Below are positions 25,847 through 34,861 of a stretch of 61,125 bases of DNA, in pieces (position 1 is the first letter of the stretch; every line of letters begins with the position of its first letter). Position numbers and translations under genes: made by a program. Source of the DNA: Bacillota bacterium (GTDB lineage: Bacteria > Bacillota > Clostridia > Lachnospirales > Lachnospiraceae); assembly GCA_023411225.1 (NCBI GenBank), contig JAEYPA010000133.1, forward strand, positions 1-61,125. The letters run 5' to 3'. Below the pieces are notes generated by a model that saw only the letters and a program-made list of their open reading frames with translations, was not told the DNA's origin and did no database searches.

Positions 25847-28222
25847 ATGGAAATACTAACCTTATTAAAAGCAAATATTAAATATAAAAAAAGTAGTTTT
25901 ATCAGTATTCTTATGTTAATGCTGGTGATTACCTCTGTGTTGACCTCTGTGATAAGTATAAAAAATAACATGAAAAAACGTGCCTATGATTCTCACCATA
26001 GTGTAGATACTGGAGATATTATTCTATTTACAGAGCACAAACATGTAACAGATGATCTGCTTACTAAGGTCAAAGCCTGTAATAGTGTTTCTCGTATCAA
26101 GGTCAACAAATGCATGCTTCTACGAAATAAAAGCATTAATGGCAAAGAACTCTCTAGTAAAGTATATATAGAAGGCTTTAGTAACAACAGTTATCCCTAT
26201 GAACTGTTTAATGAAGAGGGTAATGCTTTTGTTACTCATAAGCCAAGGCTTATGGACAATGAAATACTATTACCTATCTCCATGAAGGACACGGTTCCCT
26301 GTAAGATAGGAGATACAATGAGTTTTGATATTGGCATTGAAAAGATTGACTTGAAGATTGGAGGATTTATTGAAGAACCCTTTTCCGGTTCCAACATATT
26401 GAGAATTAAAAGCCTGGTTGTTACAGACCAATTATTTAATATCATAAGGGAACGTTCCAATATAGAAAAGGCTCCAGATAATAAATACATCTGGGACGCA
26501 GATCTAATCCATATCTTTGCAACAAAAGAATATCAGGATAACATTAATGAGGTGAGTAAGGACATAAACAAATCAACCAACATAGTATCCCTCTCCTTTA
26601 CCTCTATGACAAAAGAGCAGTCTATTTCCATAACCCTACTTGTCACAGAACTTATCTGTGGGGTATTACAAGGCTTCGCAATGATTCTATTTGTTGTTGT
26701 AATGCTTGTATTGTCTAACAATATTAACAGCAGTATTGAGATGGATTATACCAATATCGGTATCCTCAAATCACAAGGGTTTACAAAACTACAGATTCGT
26801 CTAGTATTATTAATTCAATATCTGCTTTCTGGGCTAATGGGGATACTCTTAGGTATTCTTATTGCCATTCCACTGGTGCATATGCTGGCTAGTTTGTTTA
26901 TCCCTACTTCCGGTTTATTGTTTTCAGGAAGTATTGCACTACTTAAAAGTGCCGGAATTCTCTCTATCATTCTGCTGATTTTGGCCGTCCTTATTCTCAT
27001 AAAGACCAGAAAGATCTCTAAGATCTCTCCAGTTAACGCAATCTCCGGTGGTTTGAATAACATTTATTTTAAGAGCCTCCTGCAAACACCGGTAATTGGA
27101 AAATCTAAGTCCTTCCTAAACTTGAAGCTTGCGTTTCGGCAGTTAACTACCAATACCAGTTGGTATATTGGCTCCTGTCTCATTATAGGGTTGTTAGTAT
27201 CCTTCCTTTGTCTAGCAGCCTCCTTTAATGAGACCTTCACTGAAAAGAGCTTTAATGAAATGTTTGGTGTCAAAATGAGTGATGTAAGTGTAAAGTATGG
27301 CGATTATCTTTCCAAACAGCCCGAAGTAGAGGCAACTATAACTGCAATTACTCCAATTGAGAAAAAGCTCTTTCAGGGATCCCAATATGTTCTTACCGAT
27401 CAAGAGCAGAATTATGTCCAAGTATTAGATGATACTTCCTATTTTAAGACAATCCTAGAAGGAAGAGCTCCAAAATATGACAATGAGATTGTAGTTACCA
27501 ACTTAGTCAGTGACTTAATTGGTAAAAAAGTAGGGGAAACTGTAGAGATACAGTATCAAAAGACAAAAAAGGACTTTATTATATCTGGTATATACGACAG
27601 TTGTTCTGAAGTAGGAAGATGCCTTGGGATGACACTAGAGGGAATACTCCAATTGAATCCAGAATTTAAAATAGACGCCTATGAGTACTTTTTAAAAGAT
27701 CCCCAAAAAGCAAATGAAGTTATGGATGCTATAAATACTACCTTTAGTAAAACTAATCATATCATAGCACAGAAGCCAACTATGATGGATCCAAATAGTA
27801 TGGACAGTATCATGATTGCTTCCAATATGGCTATGTTATGTATCTACATAATCTCTGTGCTTTTTGTTATTATTGTCATCTGTATGATATGTAATAAGAT
27901 GTACCTAAAGGAACGGCAATCCCTAGGAATCTACAAAGCCTTTGGCTTTACCGCTACAAATCTTAGATTCCAGTACTGCTTTAGATTCTTATTAACAGCT
28001 ATTTTCGGATGCTTCTTGGGAGGTACTGTATTTGTACTCTTTGGCAACACCCTCAATAGTGGTATATTACAGCTAGCAGGAATTTCCTCTTTCTGGGCTC
28101 CAATTACCTGGTTTAATCTTGGTTTACCTGTAATTGTGATATGTATTACCGTATTATTAGCTTCCTTTATCACTATGAGAAAGATTAAAAAGATAGAGGT
28201 AACGTCACTCATTATAGAATAA
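25847..28222 (+). CDS. FtsX-family ABC transporter permease
   Basis: A 791-residue permease with two FtsX-type halves. Each has one N-terminal helix, a ~200-residue extracytoplasmic domain and three further helices (about 268-390 and 680-785). This eight-helix duplicated layout is closer to YtrF/LolCE-type permeases than to ten-helix BceB. It partners the preceding ATPase in a mechanotransmission-type transporter. Control by the upstream two-component system is inferred from the operon. Confidence 0.88.
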   Translation: MEILTLLKANIKYKKSSFISILMLMLVITSVLTSVISIKNNMKKRAYDSHHSVDTGDIILFTEHKHVTDDLLTKVKACNSVSRIKVNKCMLLRNKSINGKELSSKVYIEGFSNNSYPYELFNEEGNAFVTHKPRLMDNEILLPISMKDTVPCKIGDTMSFDIGIEKIDLKIGGFIEEPFSGSNILRIKSLVVTDQLFNIIRERSNIEKAPDNKYIWDADLIHIFATKEYQDNINEVSKDINKSTNIVSLSFTSMTKEQSISITLLVTELICGVLQGFAMILFVVVMLVLSNNINSSIEMDYTNIGILKSQGFTKLQIRLVLLIQYLLSGLMGILLGILIAIPLVHMLASLFIPTSGLLFSGSIALLKSAGILSIILLILAVLILIKTRKISKISPVNAISGGLNNIYFKSLLQTPVIGKSKSFLNLKLAFRQLTTNTSWYIGSCLIIGLLVSFLCLAASFNETFTEKSFNEMFGVKMSDVSVKYGDYLSKQPEVEATITAITPIEKKLFQGSQYVLTDQEQNYVQVLDDTSYFKTILEGRAPKYDNEIVVTNLVSDLIGKKVGETVEIQYQKTKKDFIISGIYDSCSEVGRCLGMTLEGILQLNPEFKIDAYEYFLKDPQKANEVMDAINTTFSKTNHIIAQKPTMMDPNSMDSIMIASNMAMLCIYIISVLFVIIVICMICNKMYLKERQSLGIYKAFGFTATNLRFQYCFRFLLTAIFGCFLGGTVFVLFGNTLNSGILQLAGISSFWAPITWFNLGLPVIVICITVLLASFITMRKIKKIEVTSLIIE

Positions 28223-28242
28223 TATTATATTTAATAGTTTAG

Positions 28243-28275
28243 ACAAAGGCTTCCTTAAAAATGGGAAGCCTTTGT
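28243..28275. terminator. Terminator between the permease and mutS2-like genes
   Basis: ACAAAGGCTTCC (28243-28254) pairs perfectly with GGAAGCCTTTGT (28264-28275). It lies between convergent genes and may serve both. Confidence 0.75.
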
Positions 28276-28314
28276 TTATAGAAGAATTCTGGATTCCACC
28301 CTTTATAAATCCGT

Positions 28315-30240
28315 TTACTCTTCCTGTAGGATAGCTCCTTCTACATATTTACGTTCCATCTGATGCCGAAGCTTACGATTTTCTACGGATTCAAAAATAA
28401 TTGAGAAATCATAATCCTCTGGATAGAGGTGATCTGCTGCTACTATAAGCTTAATTCTCTTATGGTTTATATAGATTTTCTTATCCGGAAGCTGTACCTG
28501 AAGAACTCCTTTGTCATCTGCTGTAGTACAGACAATACCAATTTTCTTATCTGGGAGCACCATAACACTGTCACCTAGTTGGTACTGCTTTGCCTCCTCC
28601 TGCTTATTGGTTAACACTTTTTTCTTCTTTAATTGAGAGGTAGTAGCATGCCTGATTTCTTTCGTTCTCCCCTCTGTCATCATGGTTTCCCTAAGGAGCT
28701 TAAGATTCTCCGGTAATTCTGTCCCATAGGCAGCTTCTACAGCATAATTTAACATGGACATAGGCATTCCCAGTTTCTCAGCAATGTAAAAAGCACAGCT
28801 TTCTCCTGCTTCTCCAATAATCAGCTGATACATTGGGCGAAGACTTTCTCTGTCAAAGGTCATTCTGGCATTCACAATTCCTTCCTCTTTGTCAGCAAAG
28901 TGCTTCACTTCTGGATAGTGAGTGGTAACTAGAAACAGTGCACCACTTTTCTTAAGCTCTTTTATGATAGCAATAGCTATCCCCATGCCTTCTGTAGGAT
29001 CCGTTCCAGAACCCATTTCATCCATAATAACCAGACTGTCTTTATTGACCATCTTCAATATCTCAAGTAAATTGGTGATGTGGGAGGAGAAGGTAGAGAG
29101 ATTCTCTGTAATATTCTGTCCATCTCCAATGTCACAAAGGTAACTACTGTTCATACAGATTTCTGCTTCCTCACAGCCTACGTGAAGACCACACTGAGCC
29201 ATCATGCACAAAAGAGCTACTGTCTTAATGGCTACGGTCTTACCTCCAGTATTGGGACCAGTAATGACAACCCCCTGGACCCCATTGCCAATCTCAAACT
29301 GTAGTGGAACACAGGTCTGTGGATCCAATAATGGATGCCTTCCATTTACGATACGGATATATCGATCTGTAGTAATCTTTGGTTCTACTGCATTAAAATC
29401 CAAGCTTAATTTTCCCTTGGAAAAAATATAGTCCAGTCTTTCCACCGTCCGAGTATTTTCTTCCATGATTTCTGTCTTATCCGCTAACTGTTCCGTAAGG
29501 ACATATAGAATTCTTCTTTCTTCATTTTCCTCATCTACCCTTAACCATTGTAATTCCTCATTAAGTTTAGCTACCGCTACCGGCTCAATAAACAATGTAT
29601 TGCCCGTAGAGGATTTATCAATGACAGAACCTGGTATCTTAAATTTACACTCTTTTTTTACTGGAATACAGATACGACCACTACGAAGAGTGCTGTAGTT
29701 ATCTGACATACAGTCTTTATTGGCTCTCATTATGGAGTCTGCCTTCTCCCTCATCTTACTTTCTGTCCGTTCAATATCTCCCCGTAGGCCTCTTAAGAGC
29801 TTAGAAGCATAATCATCCACTCTACCACCTCGAATCTGGGCCTGAATGGCATCTCTAACCTGGTCTAAGGCATCAAGATTCTCCTCATAATAAGGTAGGG
29901 AAAGAGACAACTGCATACATTTTACCAAATAAGCTTTTAATCGGCTGATTGCTGTAAGAGACAGACCGATGGTCTCTAATTGATCTGGTGTCAGACAACC
30001 TTCTTTTTTTGCCAGGGCAACCAGTTCACTAATCCCATTGAGGGAAACCATAGGGGGATTTCCCATTTTCTCAATCATAATTTTTGCCTCTGTAGTTTCT
30101 CTTTGTCTTGCCAAAAGCTCATTTTCTGACAAGCAGATGGTGGTTCTCTGTATCTCCTCTTTTGCTCCTTGTGTTAAGGCATATTCCATCCATTTTTCCT
30201 TTATCTTGTCAAATTCTAATACTTTTTCAACATTTATCAT
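28315..30240 (-). CDS. MutS2-like ATPase with KOW-like region but no Smr domain
   Basis: A 641-residue MutS2-family protein. The core and clamp region runs to ~310 and includes GSVIDKSSTGNTLFIEP. The ATPase has Walker A GPNTGGKT (328-335), FSSHI, Walker B SLVIMDEMGSGTDPTEG and the H-loop VTTHYPE. A KOW-like segment follows (~555-600, YQLGDSVMVLPDKKIGIV). Canonical MutS2 (~780-790 residues) continues into an Smr nuclease domain; here the protein ends about 40 residues after KOW. MutS2 of Bacillus is known to bind collided ribosomes and split them. The start is the ATG at 30240, 5 nt after AGGTG; the GTG at 30249 is less likely. The leader suggests expression is tied to translation. Confidence 0.87.
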   Translation of the reverse strand: MINVEKVLEFDKIKEKWMEYALTQGAKEEIQRTTICLSENELLARQRETTEAKIMIEKMGNPPMVSLNGISELVALAKKEGCLTPDQLETIGLSLTAISRLKAYLVKCMQLSLSLPYYEENLDALDQVRDAIQAQIRGGRVDDYASKLLRGLRGDIERTESKMREKADSIMRANKDCMSDNYSTLRSGRICIPVKKECKFKIPGSVIDKSSTGNTLFIEPVAVAKLNEELQWLRVDEENEERRILYVLTEQLADKTEIMEENTRTVERLDYIFSKGKLSLDFNAVEPKITTDRYIRIVNGRHPLLDPQTCVPLQFEIGNGVQGVVITGPNTGGKTVAIKTVALLCMMAQCGLHVGCEEAEICMNSSYLCDIGDGQNITENLSTFSSHITNLLEILKMVNKDSLVIMDEMGSGTDPTEGMGIAIAIIKELKKSGALFLVTTHYPEVKHFADKEEGIVNARMTFDRESLRPMYQLIIGEAGESCAFYIAEKLGMPMSMLNYAVEAAYGTELPENLKLLRETMMTEGRTKEIRHATTSQLKKKKVLTNKQEEAKQYQLGDSVMVLPDKKIGIVCTTADDKGVLQVQLPDKKIYINHKRIKLIVAADHLYPEDYDFSIIFESVENRKLRHQMERKYVEGAILQEE

Positions 30241-30306
30241 GATTATCACCTTTCTTTTCTATGATTTTGTGCATCTTCTTCCGCCCAGTGGAACAAAGCA
30301 ACTTGG

Positions 30307-30405
30307 TTACGAAGGCTTTCCTATCAAATAAAAAAGACCATAGGTATCTGCATACACAAACAATACCTCATGGTCGTATTTATTACATAGCGAGATTACA
30401 AACAT
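30307..30405 (-). CDS. Candidate 32-codon leader peptide overlapping terminator 2
   Basis: From an ATG at 30405 to a TAA at 30307 the minus strand encodes 32 residues, with the middle DHEVLFVYADTYGLFYLIG. The coding region runs right through the second terminator hairpin, so a ribosome translating it would keep the hairpin from forming. The ribosome site is weak (AGGG directly before the ATG), which lowers confidence. Confidence 0.4.
   Translation of the reverse strand: MFVISLCNKYDHEVLFVYADTYGLFYLIGKPS
30330..30375 (-). terminator. Leader terminator 2 upstream of mutS2-like gene
   Basis: On the minus strand, GACCATGAGGTAT (30375-30363) pairs with ATACCTATGGTC (30347-30336) with a single bulge, then six Ts. 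It lies 90 nt before the start codon, so it must be bypassed for expression. Confidence 0.8.
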
Positions 30406-30415
30406 CCCTATGCAT

Positions 30416-30441
30416 AAAAAAAACATGACACTTCCGTCATG
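30416..30441 (-). terminator. Leader terminator 1 upstream of mutS2-like gene
   Basis: CATGAC (30441-30436) pairs with GTCATG (30429-30424) around a 6-nt loop, followed by eight Ts on the minus strand. The short stem makes it weaker than terminator 2. No minus-strand gene lies upstream, so it is a leader element. Confidence 0.65.
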
Positions 30442-30560
30442 CTCCTATAATTATAGCATTAAATATTATGAGATTGGATAGCATATTGTAAGACAGATAC
30501 AAAAAGAACACACTTCTAGTAAGTACTGAACTGTTTCTTTGAGATTATTCAATTCGTTGA

Positions 30561-30584
30561 TTATTGACTTACAACCGCTAACAT
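30561..30584 (-). CDS. 7-residue leader peptide MLAVVSQ upstream of mutS2-like gene
   Basis: An ATG at 30584, preceded by AAAAAGGAGATTTT (a near-ideal ribosome site), opens a reading frame of seven codons and a TAA. It begins about 22 nt after the predicted transcription start. Such short, well-initiated leader ORFs are typical of genes controlled by ribosome stalling. A hairpin-prone stretch (AAAGAA ... TTCTTT, 30503-30540) follows. Confidence 0.6.
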   Translation of the reverse strand: MLAVVSQ

Positions 30585-30613
30585 AAAATCTCCTTTTTCT
30601 TTAATTCACAATC

Positions 30614-30642
30614 AGATTACATCAAACACCACATAATGTCAA
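30614..30642 (-). promoter_or_regulatory. Predicted promoter of the mutS2-like leader
   Basis: A consensus TTGACA (30642-30637), 17-nt spacer and TAATCT (30619-30614) on the minus strand. Transcription would start near 30606, giving a leader of about 365 nt before the mutS2-like start codon. Confidence 0.65.
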
Positions 30643-30698
30643 TACTTTTATTATGGACACTTACTCTAAATATAAAAAACATAAAAAATATATTTTTC

Positions 30699-30724
30699 TG
30701 TGACCTATGATACATCTCATTCGT
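30699..30724 (+). promoter_or_regulatory. Possible ECF-type promoter of the sigma operon
   Basis: TGTGACC (30699-30705) and CGT (30722-30724), 16 nt apart, resemble an ECF -35/-10 pair and sit just before the sigma gene. That would allow autoregulation. The match is loose. Confidence 0.25.
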
Positions 30725-30746
30725 GTATAAGGTAAGGAGGTTTGAT

Positions 30747-31238
30747 ATGGACCCTAAGACTGACCTTAGAGAAAATAAGCAACAAGTGTATGAAAAATAT
30801 GTTGATCTGCTTTATCGTTTGGCCTATTCCATGGTACTGTCCTCCCATGATGCTGAGGATATCGTACATGATGTATTTACAAAGTATTTTATCAAATTTC
30901 CTCATTTTAAGGATGAGGAGCACGAGAAAGCATGGTTTCTTCGAGTTACCATCAACCAATGTCATGACTTTCTGAAGAAACAACGCTATAGGAGCTACAC
31001 TCCTTTAGAGGAAGTAGTAACCCTGGCCCACACTAAGGAGGAGCTGGGAATCCTACAGACTGTTCTTAGCCTAACAGAAAAGTATAAGGTCGTTCTACTT
31101 CTTCACTATTTTGAAGGCTACTCCGTAGAAGAAATTGCCCTCGCTTTAAAGCTCTCAACATCTGCTGTAAAAATGCGGCTCTTAAGAGGACGGGATCTGC
31201 TTAAGAATACAATTGGAAAGGAGGACGCCTATGTTTGA
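30747..31238 (+). CDS. ECF-type RNA polymerase sigma factor
   Basis: A 163-residue sigma-70 family protein. Region 2 covers YRLAYSMVLSSHDAEDIVHDVFTKYF ending in KAWFLRVTINQCHDFL, and region 4 has FEGYSVEEIALALKLSTSAVKMRLLRGRDLL. AAGGAGG lies 6 nt before the chosen ATG. The following gene overlaps its end by 8 nt, the usual arrangement for an anti-sigma factor. It is divergent from the mutS2-like leader and heads a five-gene operon for surface acylation. Confidence 0.92.
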   Translation: MDPKTDLRENKQQVYEKYVDLLYRLAYSMVLSSHDAEDIVHDVFTKYFIKFPHFKDEEHEKAWFLRVTINQCHDFLKKQRYRSYTPLEEVVTLAHTKEELGILQTVLSLTEKYKVVLLLHYFEGYSVEEIALALKLSTSAVKMRLLRGRDLLKNTIGKEDAYV

Positions 31239-31788
31239 TAAAAAAGAGATTAATCTATATCACAGTATTACTGCGCCTGATTCTTTAAGGGACAGGGTAT
31301 TAGGTGAAAGCAACAATAGTCCTACAAGAATATGGTATAAGAGACGCTCTACCCTAACGGCTGCCTGTCTTGTCCTTTTTTTCTTGCTTTCTTCTGTGAT
31401 GTATATAAACCTTGTGCCTAAGAATTCTCAGGTAGTTGTAAAAGGAACTCCTATTGGTTCCTCACCAGTTGTCTTAGCCAATCATATCCCATACACTAAG
31501 GCAAATCCTGCCATGATCAGTCCAAACCTCTTTTCCACCATACTTGATATTCAGATTTCTGGTAATACTATGATTACTGTATCCGGTGGAACCATTTATG
31601 ACACAGCTCATCCAGAAACCAAAGGAGAACGCATCTCTCTTATAGAAGACACCAGACTTTGCTGGATCTTTATAGATGAATTCTCTTCTTCTGGTCTTAC
31701 CTTAACTGTGGTCTCTGAAAAAACTGTGGACACCTATGTCCTCAAAAAAAACAAAGAAACCGGGATATGGACGATATCCCAAGAATAA
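31231..31788 (+). CDS. Putative anti-sigma factor (single-pass membrane protein)
   Basis: A 185-residue protein with a ~45-residue cytoplasmic N-terminus (PDSLRDRVL, as in DUF4179/anti-sigma proteins), one membrane helix (~47-68) and an extracytoplasmic domain of ~115 residues. It overlaps the sigma gene by 8 nt and has AAAGGAGG before its ATG. No zinc-type HxxxCxxC motif is visible. The function rests on position and topology; the outer domain would be the signal sensor. Confidence 0.65.
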   Translation: MFDKKEINLYHSITAPDSLRDRVLGESNNSPTRIWYKRRSTLTAACLVLFFLLSSVMYINLVPKNSQVVVKGTPIGSSPVVLANHIPYTKANPAMISPNLFSTILDIQISGNTMITVSGGTIYDTAHPETKGERISLIEDTRLCWIFIDEFSSSGLTLTVVSEKTVDTYVLKKNKETGIWTISQE

Positions 31789-31805
31789 ACCTGGAGGTAT
31801 TTGAA

Positions 31806-32324
31806 ATGAAAAAAATTATCACAATTATGTTAATTGCAGTTATGTCTGCATCCCTATTAGTAGCTTGTGGAAAGAAGGAGACAGAAAAGCCTGCTCTTAC
31901 AGGAGATCTTACTCAGATCATGGACAAAATCTATGAGAATAAAAAAGTAGAGTTACGTCTTCAGACAATGCCTGTAGATCTTAATGATGAATTAGCTTTA
32001 TCTTCCTATACTGGGTTAACTGATTCTTCCCAGATTAAAGAAGCTGTAGCATCTGAATCAATGATTGGTTCACAAGCTTATTCTGTTGTACTGGTAAGAG
32101 CAAAGGATAGTGCAAATACTAAGAATATTGCAGATGCTATGATAAAAGGTATTAATCCAGCCAAATGGGTCTGTGTAGAAGCAGACGACATCAAGGTTGC
32201 CACCTATGGTGATGTGATTTTGTACGTTATGTTATCCTCTGATCTCTCAGAAACAGTAACTGCAAATGAACTCATTGAAGCATTCAAAACAGTATGTGGT
32301 GGAACTATTGATGTAATCAAGTAG
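31806..32324 (+). CDS. DUF4358 lipoprotein
   Basis: A 172-residue protein with a lipoprotein signal peptide and lipobox LVAC (acylated Cys near residue 20), followed by a DUF4358-like domain. It lies 17 nt after the anti-sigma gene and 3 nt before the MBOAT gene. DUF4358 proteins are often found in this sigma/MBOAT setting in Lachnospiraceae; their role is unknown. GGAGG is 8 nt from the ATG at 31806. Confidence 0.75.
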   Translation: MKKIITIMLIAVMSASLLVACGKKETEKPALTGDLTQIMDKIYENKKVELRLQTMPVDLNDELALSSYTGLTDSSQIKEAVASESMIGSQAYSVVLVRAKDSANTKNIADAMIKGINPAKWVCVEADDIKVATYGDVILYVMLSSDLSETVTANELIEAFKTVCGGTIDVIK

Positions 32325-32327
32325 ATT

Positions 32328-33710
32328 ATGTTATTTTCAAGTATACCGTTTTTATATTACTATCTGCCTGCCACACTACTACTTTATCTTTTGGCTCCAA
32401 ACTACCTAAAAAATGCCGTTTTGCTACTGGCTAGTCTTGTCTTTTACGGTTGGGGAGAGCCAAGATATCTATTACTGATGGTAGTGTCCATTTTATTCGG
32501 TTACGGATTCGGAATACTGATTGAGAACACTGAGAATACGAAAAGAGCCAGACTTTATCTGGTTCTTTCTATCTTGGTAAGTCTAGGTACTCTGGGCTTC
32601 TTTAAGTACGCGAACTTTTTCATCTACAATGTCAATCTAGCCACAGGTGTCTCGATTCCCCTCCTATCCATCGCCCTACCTATTGGCATCAGTTTTTATA
32701 CCTTTCAGATACTAAGCTATGGCGTTGATGTATACCGAGGAGATGTTAAGGCTCAGCGCAATCTTCTGAATTTTGCTACCTATGTCACCATGTTTCCACA
32801 ATTAATAGCTGGACCAATTGTGCGCTATAGTGATATAGAAGATCAATTAAAATCAAGAAGTCATTCCTTCGAGCAAGTATATAAGGGCATTCGTCGCTTT
32901 ATTATCGGATTGTCAAAAAAGGTCTTACTTGCCAATCTGCTAGGAGAGTTATGTAGTATCTTCAAGGACTCAAATGACAAATCTGTGCTCTTCTACTGGA
33001 TCTATGCCATCTCCTATACTCTCCATATCTATTATGACTTTTCCGGATATAGTGATATGGCAATTGGACTTGGTAAGATCTTAGGCTTTTCCTTCCCGGA
33101 AAACTTTAACTATCCCTATATCTCTAAAAGTATCACTGAATTCTGGAGAAGATGGCATATATCTCTGGGCTCCTGGTTTAGAGATTATGTCTATATCCCA
33201 ATGGGAGGAAATCGAGTACCCCAAAGAAGATGGTTTCTTAATATCCTTGTAGTCTGGATGCTTACTGGGTTCTGGCACGGAGCCAACTGGAACTTTATTG
33301 TCTGGGGATTACTATTTGCTATTCTTTTGATGATAGAGAAATTATTTCTAAACCGGTTACTAACCAAGGCTCCTTCTATTCTGGTGCATCTATATGTGAT
33401 GTTCTTTGTCATCCTAAGCTTTGTTATCTTTGATGCCACCAGTGTAAGACAAGCATTTTCTTATATAGGAGCTATGATGGGAGTAGAAGATCTTTCTATT
33501 ACCTCAAAAGAGAGTTTATATTACCTTAAAAGTTATGGAGTAGTTATTATTGCTGCTGGAATAGGAAGTCTTCCGGTGGCAAGATGGAGCAAGCTAAAAC
33601 CACTTAAGAATTCTTATACAGAGGCTTTGCTGCTTCTGGTTCTGCTTTTGTTGGTCACCGCCTATCTGGTAGACGGCTCCTTTAACCCATTTTTATATTT
33701 TAGATTCTAG
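32328..33710 (+). CDS. MBOAT-family O-acyltransferase (AlgI/DltB-like)
   Basis: A 460-residue polytopic protein with about 11 helices and the family motifs PIGISFYTFQILSY (118-131), FPQLIAGPIVRY (156-167), DFSGYSDMAIG (237-247) and the catalytic-His segment TGFWHGANW (H317). It moves acyl groups, usually acetyl, across the membrane for attachment to exported polysaccharide or teichoic acid. The DHHW protein encoded next is the expected extracytoplasmic transferase partner. Confidence 0.92.
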   Translation: MLFSSIPFLYYYLPATLLLYLLAPNYLKNAVLLLASLVFYGWGEPRYLLLMVVSILFGYGFGILIENTENTKRARLYLVLSILVSLGTLGFFKYANFFIYNVNLATGVSIPLLSIALPIGISFYTFQILSYGVDVYRGDVKAQRNLLNFATYVTMFPQLIAGPIVRYSDIEDQLKSRSHSFEQVYKGIRRFIIGLSKKVLLANLLGELCSIFKDSNDKSVLFYWIYAISYTLHIYYDFSGYSDMAIGLGKILGFSFPENFNYPYISKSITEFWRRWHISLGSWFRDYVYIPMGGNRVPQRRWFLNILVVWMLTGFWHGANWNFIVWGLLFAILLMIEKLFLNRLLTKAPSILVHLYVMFFVILSFVIFDATSVRQAFSYIGAMMGVEDLSITSKESLYYLKSYGVVIIAAGIGSLPVARWSKLKPLKNSYTEALLLLVLLLLVTAYLVDGSFNPFLYFRF

Positions 33711-33719
33711 GTGGTGTAT

Positions 33720-34820
33720 ATGAAGAAAAAAAATGTTATCTGTGTCTACCTTATAAGCTCTGTCTGGCTATTGCTATCCGTTACCTGTCTGTTTAAAAAG
33801 CCCTCTACCATTTCTGATACTGAAAGGAGAACGCTGGCTCAGTTTCCTGTCATCTCTACAGAAAGCCTGTTAAATGGAGACTTTGCTCAGGGCTTTGAGG
33901 ATTATGCTACAGACCAATTCCCACTTAGGGATAGCTTTCGTACCCTAAAGGCTTACTGGCAATATTATGGCTTTAGACAAAAAGACAACAATAGCATCTA
34001 TATACAAAATGGATATGCAGGAAAGTTGGAATATCCTATGAATGAGACATCTATTGCCAATGCTTGTAATAAGTTAAATAATTTATATAAACAATACATG
34101 GCGAATAAGAATTGCAATATCTATGCCTCTGTGGTGCCGGATAAAGGATTCTTTCTGGCAGAAGAAGGAGGCTATCTATCCCTAAATTATGAATTGCTAT
34201 TTGACATGGTTAAAAAGGAGCTTCCTTTTGCAGAATATATATCCATTGAGAATGCCTTGGAGCTATCTGATTATTATAGGACAGACACTCACTGGCGTCA
34301 GGAGGAGATTGTAGAGGTTGCAAAAAAGCTGGCCCGTGCTATGGGAATCGAGGCTAACATCCACTGGAACTTTACCAAGATTGCGACAAATACACCCTTC
34401 TTTGGAGTATATTATGGCCAGTCTGCTCTGCCTTTAAAAAGTGATTCCCTTTACTATCTAACTAACCCTGTGATTGAGGGGGCCACGGTTTATCATGAAG
34501 ACACTCAAAAAACTACAGCTGTCTATGATAAAGAAAAGCTAGTATCCAAAGACCCTTATGAGATGTTCCTGTCTGGAGCTGCCCCTATCCTAACCATAGA
34601 GAATTCACTGGCTAAGACAAGAAAAGAGCTTGTAGTCTTTCGGGATTCCTTCGGTAGCAGTATTACCCCTTTATTTATTGAGGCTTACTCCAAAATCACC
34701 TTAGTGGATACCCGTTATATAGACAGTAATCTGATTGGGAATTATGTTGAATTTGAAGATACGGATGTATTGTTTTTATATAGCACCTTGGTGCTAAATA
34801 ACTCAGCTGTGTTAAGATAA
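33720..34820 (+). CDS. DHHW-family (AlgX/AlgJ-like) extracytoplasmic acetyltransferase partner
   Basis: A 366-residue protein with one N-terminal membrane helix (5-22) and an SGNH-like extracytoplasmic domain. TERRTLAQFP and the FEDYATDQFPLRDSF region are typical of DHHW/AlgJ proteins. The His motif here is TDTHW, and VVFRDSFGSS carries the nucleophile Ser block. It starts 9 nt after the MBOAT gene. The substrate polymer is not shown by the sequence. Confidence 0.85.
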   Translation: MKKKNVICVYLISSVWLLLSVTCLFKKPSTISDTERRTLAQFPVISTESLLNGDFAQGFEDYATDQFPLRDSFRTLKAYWQYYGFRQKDNNSIYIQNGYAGKLEYPMNETSIANACNKLNNLYKQYMANKNCNIYASVVPDKGFFLAEEGGYLSLNYELLFDMVKKELPFAEYISIENALELSDYYRTDTHWRQEEIVEVAKKLARAMGIEANIHWNFTKIATNTPFFGVYYGQSALPLKSDSLYYLTNPVIEGATVYHEDTQKTTAVYDKEKLVSKDPYEMFLSGAAPILTIENSLAKTRKELVVFRDSFGSSITPLFIEAYSKITLVDTRYIDSNLIGNYVEFEDTDVLFLYSTLVLNNSAVLR

Positions 34821-34828
34821 CTATCAAA

Positions 34829-34861
34829 TAGGTGGCGAATCGTTCATTATTTCGCCACCTA
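34829..34861 (+). terminator. Hairpin terminating the sigma/MBOAT operon
   Basis: TAGGTGGCGAA (34829-34839) pairs with TTCGCCACCTA (34851-34861). The following tract is only weakly T-rich, so efficiency is uncertain. Confidence 0.6.

Noticed and set aside
25847..28222. BceB-type bacitracin permease
   Set aside because: The helix layout is a duplicated FtsX 1+3 arrangement rather than ten helices with one large outer loop.
30038..30331. 97-codon plus-strand ORF over the mutS2-like start
   Set aside because: Shadow of the real gene and leader on the opposite strand; no ribosome site.
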